Shown piece after piece: positions 48,591 to 55,764 of a DNA stretch of 64,000 nt (positions are counted from its first letter, which is position 1; each line of letters starts with the position of its first letter). Source of the DNA: Bacillota bacterium (GTDB lineage Bacteria > Bacillota > Clostridia > Ch29); NCBI GenBank assembly GCA_013540605.1, contig JABVCK010000017.1:1-64000 (forward strand), given 5' to 3'. The notes beneath the pieces are model-generated. The model searched no databases and was not told the origin of the DNA. It saw only the letters and a list, made by a program, of their open reading frames with translations. The position numbers and the translations under genes were made by a program.

Positions 48591-49305
48591 TTAACTCGCC
48601 TTCTCCTTCAGTAACTTCGCAATATAGTCAACGCCTTTGGAAGTGACCAGCGTCTGTGGCTTATTAATTGCCTCGCCGCCCATGATGATTGGTTTTTCCA
48701 CTACCTTAAAATAGCCACGGTCTATATATTCCTGATATGGTGTGTTGTTGTACATCAAGATCTTGCGGTCCCGGAGTACCTTAAAGAGGATGTTTCGGCC
48801 AATGCCAAGTGATTTAGCGACAATGTTCATACTCTGGCAATTGTCTGCTGAAAGAAATAGATCGTGTAGCTCGGCTTTGGGTAGCAAGACCGCATTCTGT
48901 TCGGCCAGGAGCTGCTTTTCTTCGCGCTCCTTCTTTAGCTCAGTCAGAAAATGCGGTCTAATACGTTGTCGGTCATATATGCGCCGTGTTTTCGGATAGA
49001 CGGCAACACCTCGTGGTTTACCCACCGCTGGAACGGCCTTGCCTCAGGTTTACGACTACCTTGGATTAGAGCATAAAACCTGGTTCGCTTATGATATTGG
49101 TTACCTGAAATCTTCCTAGTGAATCGCTGACCTCAATTGAACTGACCTCATCCAAATCCAATCTTTTCAATGTTTCGTGTGGATTGGCAAATCCAAGAAC
49201 AGAGCAAACATCAATTGCCACAAACCACGGTTCATCGTTTAAAACAACTGTCCTAACTTGGTTACCACCATAATTAAAGACTTGCAGTAGGTTTAATTGC
49301 TCACT
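48591..49305 (-). pseudogene. Bro-N/KilAC antirepressor, broken by frameshifts
   Basis: Three frames together make one Bro-N antirepressor. The N-terminal part (RTVVLNDEPWFVAIDVCSVL; TNIISEPGF) stops at 49066, with no proper start. A middle part (QGSRKPEARPFQRWVNHEVL) lies in the next frame. The C-terminal KilAC/ANT domain (DNCQSMNIVAKSLGIGRNIL) is read in a third frame to 48591. One lost T after GGTTTT explains the first break. A functional ORF6N antirepressor remains at 183-1004. Confidence 0.75.
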
Positions 49306-49382
49306 CCCTTACAGGAATTTCCTCCTTTGGTGTCGAACTGGTAGTTATTGGACTAAAATTTGACGAGAGGAGGTGGATTTGA

Positions 49383-49613
49383 ATGTATACTTTTAAGTTT
49401 TACTACGCAGACAATACCTTCCTAACATTTGAACACATAATCAAAGTTAAATACGGTAGCGCCAGCACCGCCGTTGAAGTACCAGAAAACGAAATACTGA
49501 GCCATAAATTTCCTATAAGTTACGACCTGCATCTTTTTTCCGAAAAGGCAAGCCATGCAGTATCAAGCAAAAACCTAAAGACCATATCCATTACTAAAGA
49601 AAATCCGCGCTAA
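49383..49613 (+). CDS. Small plus-strand protein of unknown function
   Basis: A 76-residue protein with AGGAGGTGG upstream. Beta-strand-rich start (YTFKFYYADNTFLTFEHI) and a SYDLHLFSEKASHAVSS segment. It is convergent with the next gene and the two stops overlap. Function unknown. Confidence 0.55.
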   Translation: MYTFKFYYADNTFLTFEHIIKVKYGSASTAVEVPENEILSHKFPISYDLHLFSEKASHAVSSKNLKTISITKENPR

Positions 49614-49747
49614 TTAATTCCAACCTCGGCATTCACGACAATGTCGGGGTATTCTTTTTTTAGTTCTGCTCGAATGTCGGCTATTTTTATGAGGTATTCG
49701 CGCAAATCTTGAAGTGAGCAGTTGTTAATTTTGATGGTTATTGTCAC
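49610..49747 (-). CDS. 45-residue phage protein
   Basis: GTG 49747 follows AAGGAGGGAGAG. The strand-helix-strand product (TITIKINNCSLQDLREYLIK; YPDIVVNAEVGIN) resembles small ferredoxin-like phage peptides. Confidence 0.5.
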   Translation of the reverse strand: MTITIKINNCSLQDLREYLIKIADIRAELKKEYPDIVVNAEVGIN

Positions 49748-49827
49748 GCCTCTCTCCCTCCTTCCTTGGCGTTGTGGTTATAGCCCTTTTTGTTGCGTTT
49801 CGTAATATCAGTATAAAACCGTGGTGA

Positions 49828-50073
49828 TATACTGTCAATGACTTTCGCAATATTTTTTATAAGATTCTTCGTGAAACCATAAGAGACAAAAACCCATGTA
49901 AATATGTAGAGCTGCCAACAAAAAAGAAAAGCTCTCGTAGGGTTCCCACGGATGAGGAGTTTTTACAAATCCACCAAGCCGTCCACGGAACAATAGATGA
50001 AATGATGGTCCTATTGGGCGGATGGTGCAGTATGAGGATTGGAGAAATTTGTGCGATAGCACCAAATGACGTT
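49828..50073 (+). pseudogene. Tyrosine integrase remnant
   Basis: A plus-strand open stretch without start encodes the end of an integrase core-binding domain and the first catalytic helix. It reads IRDKNPCKYVELPTKKKSSR, then PTDEEFLQIHQAV and LLGGWCSMRIGEICAI, with the box I Arg. It breaks off where a minus-strand PIN gene remnant begins, so two damaged elements meet near 50070. Confidence 0.6.
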
Positions 50074-50271
50074 TTCGAATTTATGTTTTTTTCTAAGTGT
50101 CATGCTGATAATGGCAAAATAAAACTCGTCTATAACTAAGGGTGAAATATAAAAACGGGTTCCCTTTTGAGACAACTTACTAACTAGGTCCCTACAAGCT
50201 TTATGATAACGATGATTAGAACCTTCCATAGCCAACAAAAAATTAGCATCAATAAAAGCCTTGGAAGGCAT
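50011..50271 (-). pseudogene. PIN-domain toxin, 3' truncated
   Basis: ATG 50271 starts a PIN nuclease (KAFIDANFLLAMEGSNHRYH; SPLVIDEFYFAII) with the first two acidic ligands. After about 70 residues the frame enters the integrase remnant and ends, so the last acidic residues are missing and the enzyme is probably dead. Confidence 0.6.
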
Positions 50272-50310
50272 GATGCTTTGTTCCTGAAGTCCTAAAACTG
50301 ATGCCAATTA

Positions 50311-50571
50311 TTATCCCCTTCTTGCATAATTATCATAATCTTCGGCGCTAAGGGAACTGTCGCAAGGTAGCTCGTCAACCCAATTGGCATTATTTCTTTT
50401 TAACCCCATACCAAAAAAGCCTAAAATTCCGAATAAAAAAAGTAGGGGTTTAGCAAATAAACCACTGTGCCGAACTATGCTTTCCATTTTCCCTTTATCC
50501 TCCTTACATCGGGGGTTCTTGCCCCTCCCAGTATTTATTTCTATTATCCTGGTATTTCTTCTCTTCGACAT
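50311..50571 (-). CDS. Possible antitoxin partner of the PIN remnant
   Basis: An 86-residue protein with AGGAGGAG upstream, 40 bases before the PIN start. It has a basic N-terminus, a hydrophobic segment (KPLLFLFGILGFFGMGL) and an acidic end (SSLSAEDYDNYARRG). The operon order suggests an antitoxin, but no DNA-binding fold is obvious. Confidence 0.4.
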   Translation of the reverse strand: MSKRRNTRIIEINTGRGKNPRCKEDKGKMESIVRHSGLFAKPLLFLFGILGFFGMGLKRNNANWVDELPCDSSLSAEDYDNYARRG

Positions 50572-50915
50572 GATCTAGGATACTCCTCCTGGTTTTAGAA
50601 ATTTTTTTTACAAAGTTTATCCATTTTTCATATTCTTACCAGTGGTATCCATCTATATGCGGCTATTGACGCTGATATACCATTTATCATATAACAAAAA
50701 CAAATACCTTGTCACTATAACTTATCGTAAAAATATTTGGCTTACTTTAGGAACAAGAAATTATCCTTTCATTATTATGCTGCTTTCGTAGGACAAAAAT
50801 AAAAAAGGGCGGCCGAAGCCGCCCCATAAATCGAATAAAAGCAAGTTATTAATAAAAACAAAAAACACCCATGAGAGTGGCTGAATCCTGGAAACAAAAA
50901 AGAGCCTCTCGGCTC
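50572..50915. other. AT-rich intergenic region with two terminators
   Basis: No gene seen. A bidirectional hairpin GGGCGGC/GCCGCCC lies at 50807-50824 and a minus-strand terminator at 50900-50917. The block around 50790-50825 (TTTCGTAGGACAAAA and the hairpin) recurs in diverged form at 51890-51945. Confidence 0.6.
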
Positions 50916-50917
50916 TT
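50900..50917 (-). terminator. Terminator after DUF2283 gene
   Basis: AAGAGCC/GGCTCTT with a 4-base loop, followed by a T-run on the minus strand. Confidence 0.85.
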
Positions 50918-51176
50918 AATTGACTTCGTAATATATTTTATCTAAATCTATATCTATTGGCAAAGATATCTTTTCTTTTTGTTTGATTCTCCTCTTAAAA
51001 TCCCAAATATCTACGCCTACAAGTTTTTTCGTATTAAGATCGTAGTTCAAAACAATACCGTAATCATCTTCATGACCATATGATTCATCTGTATCACATA
51101 GTTTGATATAAAGGATGTCAAACATTGGATTGTATTCATAATTAAGACTCTGATTTAGTATACACAATGTCTCCAC
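50916..51176 (-). CDS. DUF2283 protein (antitoxin-like)
   Basis: An 86-residue protein with the DUF2283 pattern: YEYNPMFDILYIKLCDTDES, then GIVLNYDLNTKKLVGVDIWD. These proteins often lie beside small toxins. It overlaps the gene upstream by 35 bases, which suggests coupled production. Confidence 0.7.
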   Translation of the reverse strand: METLCILNQSLNYEYNPMFDILYIKLCDTDESYGHEDDYGIVLNYDLNTKKLVGVDIWDFKRRIKQKEKISLPIDIDLDKIYYEVN

Positions 51177-51501
51177 CCCCTACCATTTTATCGGATGGCC
51201 ATGCAGTAATAATGGTGCCATTAGTAACACTATTATACTCTACAACAACGGCCATGTACAGAGAAGACCTCGTCGAATCTGCTCCTAGGCAATATATTCT
51301 TTCCCTATTTCCGTGATCTTTATCCTTATAAGCTATATCGTGATTTTCAATTGCATACTTTACGGCATCTATCCTTTTCGCCATATCAGGCCTTCTGCTT
51401 ATTATATGCGCTTTGCCAAAATAAAGATTCCCTTCTAACAATGTAATTGTAAGGTTTCTTTCTTCGTGATATGCAGTAAAAACGGTATCAGTTTGGCTCA
51501 T
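51142..51501 (-). CDS. Small alpha/beta protein, possible toxin
   Basis: A 119-residue protein. A helix (RPDMAKRIDAVKYAIENHD) is followed by antiparallel strands (RIYCLGADSTRSSLYMAVVV; GTIITAWPSDKM), which recalls RelE/BECR-type ribonucleases. With the overlapping DUF2283 gene it would make a toxin-antitoxin pair. Fold assignment is inference. Confidence 0.45.
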   Translation of the reverse strand: MSQTDTVFTAYHEERNLTITLLEGNLYFGKAHIISRRPDMAKRIDAVKYAIENHDIAYKDKDHGNRERIYCLGADSTRSSLYMAVVVEYNSVTNGTIITAWPSDKMVGGGDIVYTKSES

Positions 51502-51768
51502 TTATTCTACCTCTTTATTTTCTTTTCTCTGCTTATCATGTTGTTCTATGTGTTTAATAAGGTATTCCGAAAACTTTTTTACTGTGTCATATGTCATAAT
51601 AATTACACCTTGTTCCTCAGCCTCCATAAGAAACTGGCCGCTTTCATTGGTCGCGTGTGTTCCATCGGCACTTACTATTGGGCGTCCTAAAATAAATGTA
51701 ATTTGAGTTTGATTGTCACGAGAAAACATCCAAAAGCCATCAACAAATGTCCTAAATGGAGAAGCCAT
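51502..51768 (-). CDS. DUF3467-like small protein
   Basis: An 88-residue protein: a beta half (MFSRDNQTQITFILGRPIVS) and a C-terminal helix after VIIMTYDTVKKFSEYLIKHI, like DUF3467. It is adjacent to the possible toxin. Function unknown. Confidence 0.5.
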   Translation of the reverse strand: MASPFRTFVDGFWMFSRDNQTQITFILGRPIVSADGTHATNESGQFLMEAEEQGVIIMTYDTVKKFSEYLIKHIEQHDKQRKENKEVE

Positions 51769-51952
51769 AATATAACCTCCCTTTAATTAAGTGGCTAATT
51801 ACTTCTACATAAACCATCTTTTTCCTGCCATATTTTTCATTTTTTGCAAAGGAAGTGCCCGTTAAAAATAATCTAATTTAGCTGTTCACTAATAAGGCTG
51901 TTTTCGTATGACAAAATAAAAAAAGGAGCGACCGTAGCCGCCCAAGGAATAG

Positions 51953-52381
51953 TTACAAGTTAACTCTTTTGGGTTTACCCATAGGACAAACTTCGTGGTC
52001 CCTATCAAACCAAATCAGATGAAATATCCTGCCACCCCTATATCCAATAATGCGCCTTCTATCGTCAACCTTTATTTCTTCCACCGTTACATCTGGAGGT
52101 ACATTTGGGGGCAATGGGAATGTGCCATGATCAATTGGCTTTAAATTCAATCCCTTGTGTTTTCTTACGTCTTTCCAGATTAATGATTCCATTATTTTAA
52201 AACAGTTAACTAGTAAAGATAATTCCTTGTTCTGCCATTCGGATAATTGGCAATGATTGCTGCATGTGCATTTAAAAGAAAAAACAGGAGTTTCATCATC
52301 TGTTGATTGCTTTAATTCCGTAGCTCCTGAACTTATTTTATTAGCCTTTTGGTTTTTAGGACGATTGATTTTTTTACTCAT
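51953..52381 (-). CDS. Probable toxin of a Panacea-type pair
   Basis: A 142-residue protein, four bases into the end of the Panacea gene. A disordered basic N-terminus, a CTCSNHC cluster and the ending RRRIIGYRGGRIFHLIWFDR, then DHEVCP, resemble the C-terminus of small proteins paired with Panacea antitoxins. The toxic activity is not inferable from sequence alone. Confidence 0.5.
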   Translation of the reverse strand: MSKKINRPKNQKANKISSGATELKQSTDDETPVFSFKCTCSNHCQLSEWQNKELSLLVNCFKIMESLIWKDVRKHKGLNLKPIDHGTFPLPPNVPPDVTVEEIKVDDRRRIIGYRGGRIFHLIWFDRDHEVCPMGKPKRVNL

Positions 52382-52841
52382 TATTAACGAATCGCGAATA
52401 GTACTCCTTCATAGAAGTAGTACTAATTACATTTGAACAATGTTCGCCAGGATCAAATCCTCTTCTGGCGTTTACCCACGGATCTTCTTGGTGGGTCAAA
52501 TCTTCTAGATACTTACCATCATATTGACCGTAAGTCTCCCACACTTCGTCCAATGCTTCTATTTGCGGCCTTGTGAAAACGCTAAGGTCGCTATTCTCCT
52601 CATCTATTGGCTCAATATTTCGCCATCCATTGTCCTTATATTTGTTCCATAAATCAGGGCAAGCGGGCCCGTGAACCCAAGCTTCAAAACGCTCGTCAAA
52701 CAACGGTTCGTTATTAAAAACCATATTCCAAGCTTGGGCATAATAACATAATTTTTGCAATTTTAAATGAGTAATCGAAGATCCTGCGGCTGCATCAACA
52801 CAGGAAAGAAAATATTTAGCTACATCAAAAACACTTGCCAT
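52374..52841 (-). CDS. Panacea-domain (DUF4065/SocA-like) antitoxin
   Basis: ATG 52841 with AAGGGGGAA upstream; 155 residues. Panacea signature: VFDVAKYFLS, THLKLQKLCYYAQAWNMVF, FEAWVHGPACPDLWNKY. The domain is a chaperone-like neutraliser found with many unrelated toxins, often on phages as anti-phage or maintenance modules. The overlapping downstream gene is the natural toxin candidate. Confidence 0.8.
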   Translation of the reverse strand: MASVFDVAKYFLSCVDAAAGSSITHLKLQKLCYYAQAWNMVFNNEPLFDERFEAWVHGPACPDLWNKYKDNGWRNIEPIDEENSDLSVFTRPQIEALDEVWETYGQYDGKYLEDLTHQEDPWVNARRGFDPGEHCSNVISTTSMKEYYSRFVNNE

Positions 52842-53184
52842 TTTCTTTTCCCCCTTGCTTCTAAACTCATAAAGCAATACCATCCAGTTCACCGCCTTTT
52901 GCTTTTATCCTATAATATTCCCATTTTTTAGGAAAAAGCACATAAGAGTTAATGGAAAGTATTGCATTTTATTGCTAAATTAATGTTACACAATAATTGG
53001 TAAAATGTCACCTATAATTTTGTAAAAAACAAAAAGGGGCCAGACGGCCCCCTAAACACAAAGCAAAAGAGAGGCTTCCCTCCCTTCAAATTAAATTACC
53101 CACAAAATATTTCGCCACTGAAAACCGCTACCGACCATAGACCACCCCCAGTAGTCAAGGATTAATTGACAACTTTCATGATAA
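52842..53184. other. Intergenic region
   Basis: AT-rich. It contains the terminator at 53036-53051 that ends the lysis transcript, and otherwise no gene that I can support. Confidence 0.6.
53030..53051 (-). terminator. Terminator after the lysis module
   Basis: GGGGCC/GGCCCC stem (53036-53041, 53046-53051), loop AGAC, then a T-run on the minus strand. Confidence 0.8.
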
Positions 53185-53364
53185 TTATTTTGCTCTGGTC
53201 GCGTCTACCACGGCTTCGCCGAAGATATAGGCTGCGATCAGGGCAACAATCTGCCAGTAAGCATCTTCTGGGATGCCCAGATCAAACCCCTCATTGGCAA
53301 TAACTAGAGCTGCGCCGGCTAAGGCCATCAAAAACTTGCGGCTCATAAGCTTTTGTTTTAACAT
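53185..53364 (-). CDS. Small holin-like membrane protein
   Basis: A 59-residue protein, AGGAGA before ATG 53364. Two hydrophobic helices (FLMALAGAALVIANEG; WQIVALIAAYIFGEAVV) and a basic N-terminus. Position next to the lytic enzymes and size fit a holin or antiholin. This pattern recurs in Firmicutes phages. Confidence 0.6.
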   Translation of the reverse strand: MLKQKLMSRKFLMALAGAALVIANEGFDLGIPEDAYWQIVALIAAYIFGEAVVDATRAK

Positions 53365-53365
53365 G

Positions 53366-53437
53366 TCAAAATCTCCTTCCTACAAAATACACAATTAAAT
53401 AAACCCATCCTACGATTAAAAAAACACAACCAATCAT
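53366..53437 (-). CDS. 23-residue membrane peptide
   Basis: One hydrophobic helix (MIGCVFLIVGWVYLIVYF) and a GRRF tail. Its stop is one base before the holin-like start, so they would be coupled. The ribosome binding site is weak. Confidence 0.35.
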   Translation of the reverse strand: MIGCVFLIVGWVYLIVYFVGRRF

Positions 53438-53465
53438 CTCTACAGTGGGGGCACATCATAACCAC

Positions 53466-54011
53466 CTACCTTAGTCTGTATAGCATGGTCCAGACCTGCT
53501 CGCGAGTCACCTCTTCCTTTGGCGACTTGCCGTCTGACACGCCCTGATTTATTGCCCATGCCTGGGCATCTTTGGCCCATTCACTTGGAAGATATTCAAC
53601 GGCGCCGACTTCATTTTTGATTCCCAGATAGTCAGCAATGTTGATCGTGCTGTAGGGATCGTAATAGGTTTGCTCCAGTTCGATGTGCAGGTGACTACCC
53701 GTTGAATTGCCTGTGCTGCCCTCCTGGCCGATAACCTGTCCCTGGGCAACATAATCACCGCAGGCGACATCCCGCCTGCTCAGGTGGGCATAGACGCAGT
53801 ATAAGCCATCCTCTTGCTGCACTACGATGAAGTTACCCCAAGCTCCGTAAAGTTGACTTCTAATCACTTTACCTGAAGCAATTGCCGTGATTAACTTCTC
53901 GCCGTCTGAAACAAAATCAAGGCCAGTGTGGTAGCCGGCAGTATAGGAGGCGTCTATTTTGCCGTAAGGGTTGGTTATGCGCAACTTTGATTGGTCTAAA
54001 TAGGGAAGCAT
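53466..54011 (-). CDS. M23 peptidase endolysin with SLH-like tail
   Basis: A 181-residue protein. The LytM/M23 zinc site is His28 and Asp32 (HTGLD) with HLHIE (His107, His109), plus His76 (YAHLS). The C-terminal 45 residues (DAQAWAINQGVSDGKSPKEE, then VTREQVWTMLYR) are a single S-layer-homology-like module. It should cut peptide bridges in peptidoglycan. It has no signal peptide, so the holin is needed. Confidence 0.85.
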   Translation of the reverse strand: MLPYLDQSKLRITNPYGKIDASYTAGYHTGLDFVSDGEKLITAIASGKVIRSQLYGAWGNFIVVQQEDGLYCVYAHLSRRDVACGDYVAQGQVIGQEGSTGNSTGSHLHIELEQTYYDPYSTINIADYLGIKNEVGAVEYLPSEWAKDAQAWAINQGVSDGKSPKEEVTREQVWTMLYRLR

Positions 54012-54013
54012 AA

Positions 54014-54859
54014 CTACGCCTCCTTAAGCAGTTTCCAGAACCGATAAAGCATTGTCCACAGTTCTTCTCGGGTAACATTGCCTTTTGGGTTGGTCCCGTC
54101 TGAGATACCGTTTGTAACGGCCCAATCTTGAGCTTCGATTGCCCAGCTTGACACATTGGTAGTGTCGAACATTGATTTCACCTCCAGTGTTTCTTTCCAA
54201 CAAAAAAGTCCGTAACCGCTACGGACGTCCTTCCCAGATTCGTACAAGTCCTCGCTATTTCGCCCCAGGAAGGCTCGGAATCCCTCTGTACCTCCCATAG
54301 GGTTCGCCTGCTTCCACAAGGCCGCCACAGACGAAATTACAGGGGCCGCTCCAGACGTTCCTGGAAACGTCTGCTTCTGGTTTCTATAGACAACCTCCCA
54401 ATTGGTGTAGGTCAAGACGTCCAGTTTCTTACCCCAGTTTGAGTAGCCTTGTTTATATGCCCCGACTGCTATGGTTGAATCGTAGGCTGCCGGATGATCA
54501 ACGTAGTCGTGCGAGTCGTTTCCAGCGGCGCAGGGGATGATGCAGCCCTGGGCGGCTAACTGGTCAAAAAGGACTTCTCGCGTTTCTGCGTGTGGCCAGT
54601 CTGCAGATATGTTGACTACCTGAATATCGTTGTCCAGGCACCACTGCAACGCCTCCAGACTGGTCAGCATATCCTCCCCGGCCTCCCTGACATTGATCGA
54701 GTGAATCTCGGCTTCCGGGGCCAGGTACTCAATGATCTGGCGAACACATGATCCGTGGTATGATGTCGGCCGCTGGTCCAGGATAGCAACCTTAACCCCG
54801 CGCCCAGTGAGGTTGGCCGGCCAATTCAGCAATTGTTTGTACTCTTCGTTTCGGGTCAT
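54014..54859 (-). CDS. Subtilisin-like serine protease (S8) with SLH-like tail
   Basis: A 281-residue protein. Asp28 (VAILDQ), His35 (SYHGSCV), Asn114 (AAGND) and Ser169 (PGTSGAAP) give a full S8 active site, in a short core without prodomain or signal peptide. Residues about 236-281 repeat the SLH-like tail of the M23 enzyme (NGISDGTNPKGNVTREE). It sits between the M23 gene and a YvrJ-like gene in the lysis cassette. It probably digests a proteinaceous wall layer (S-layer or SLH-linked outer proteins) during release. Confidence 0.85.
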   Translation of the reverse strand: MTRNEEYKQLLNWPANLTGRGVKVAILDQRPTSYHGSCVRQIIEYLAPEAEIHSINVREAGEDMLTSLEALQWCLDNDIQVVNISADWPHAETREVLFDQLAAQGCIIPCAAGNDSHDYVDHPAAYDSTIAVGAYKQGYSNWGKKLDVLTYTNWEVVYRNQKQTFPGTSGAAPVISSVAALWKQANPMGGTEGFRAFLGRNSEDLYESGKDVRSGYGLFCWKETLEVKSMFDTTNVSSWAIEAQDWAVTNGISDGTNPKGNVTREELWTMLYRFWKLLKEA

Positions 54860-55059
54860 TGCCGCCTCCCCTCTACCAATGCCTTAGCCTCGTCATAATC
54901 CACGCCATTCGTCTTGGCCACTACCACCGTCAAAACAGTGATGCTCTGTTGCAGGCTTTTAATCAACGGCTCCAACCTAACCAAAACATAAATCGCTACC
55001 ACCATGGGGAATCCATAATTTGCAATGAGTTTAAATAGTTCCTCCAAATTAACCACCAC
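54856..55059 (-). CDS. YvrJ/BhlA-like holin
   Basis: A 67-residue protein. One transmembrane helix after LEELFKLIANYGFPMVVAIY, then LVRLEPLIKSLQQSITVL, follows the YvrJ pattern and is similar to BhlA holins. It overlaps the protease gene by four bases. Confidence 0.7.
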   Translation of the reverse strand: MVVNLEELFKLIANYGFPMVVAIYVLVRLEPLIKSLQQSITVLTVVVAKTNGVDYDEAKALVEGRRQ

Positions 55060-55101
55060 CCCTTCCTTAAAATAAAAAAAACGCCAATTATGGCGGAAAA
55101 T

Positions 55102-55284
55102 TTATTTTATTGTCCTCTCAAATTTTGATAACCGCTGCTCAAGTTTCGCTTCGACGCTGGCCGCCTGCTTATCCAGCAAGTCCCGGATGTGCTTATACTT
55201 TTTATCTAACACTTTCTGGTACCGCTCTTTCTCGTCCTCATCCAGAACAAAAGACAGCCTATAACCTTCCCGGTCTACCCTCAT
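55102..55284 (-). CDS. Small coiled-coil protein of the tail/lysis junction
   Basis: A 60-residue charged helix (SFVLDEDEKERYQKVLDKKY; AKLEQRLSKFERT). Overlaps the upstream gene by four bases. Role unknown. Confidence 0.5.
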   Translation of the reverse strand: MRVDREGYRLSFVLDEDEKERYQKVLDKKYKHIRDLLDKQAASVEAKLEQRLSKFERTIK

Positions 55285-55751
55285 GCTGGTATCACCTCCA
55301 GCGTTACCATATTGCCGATAAAGAAACTGAAGTCGGGTCGGATAGTAAGTGCCACCGGATCGGCGCTGGTCAGTTCCACGCTGCCCACTCCATCAACGAT
55401 AGCGATATCCTGATAAACCCCATTAAAGGAGACAGCCACCGTTTCTACCGGGTAGAGCGGGTGGCTATCTAATACTTCTACGGTCAGGATGGCGACATCA
55501 TTTGTCAGGATAGATTCATCATTCAGCGATAAATTAACTACAGTCTTCTTAATAAATCTTACGGGATTTCCGGTTTCATCGAATATAAGCATATAATCCC
55601 TTGGTTTATTAAGAACATCTTGGTAATCCTGGCAAATATACTCTGCCAATACTTTGCCGGGATATTCCATATTAAGTGTCTCCGCTTGCGGCACATATCC
55701 TGAGTAGAAAGCCACAACCGCCTTTGATTCTACATCGTACACGAATACCAT
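55281..55751 (-). CDS. Tail accessory protein, Ig-like
   Basis: ATG 55751 with AAGGGGTG upstream; 156 residues. An N-terminal MVFVYDVESKAVVAFYSG element often found in small proteins after tail fibres, then an Ig-like domain (VAVSFNGVYQDIAIVDGVGS). Probably part of the tail tip or adhesin. Confidence 0.5.
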   Translation of the reverse strand: MVFVYDVESKAVVAFYSGYVPQAETLNMEYPGKVLAEYICQDYQDVLNKPRDYMLIFDETGNPVRFIKKTVVNLSLNDESILTNDVAILTVEVLDSHPLYPVETVAVSFNGVYQDIAIVDGVGSVELTSADPVALTIRPDFSFFIGNMVTLEVIPA

Positions 55752-55764
55752 TGCCAAACACCCC

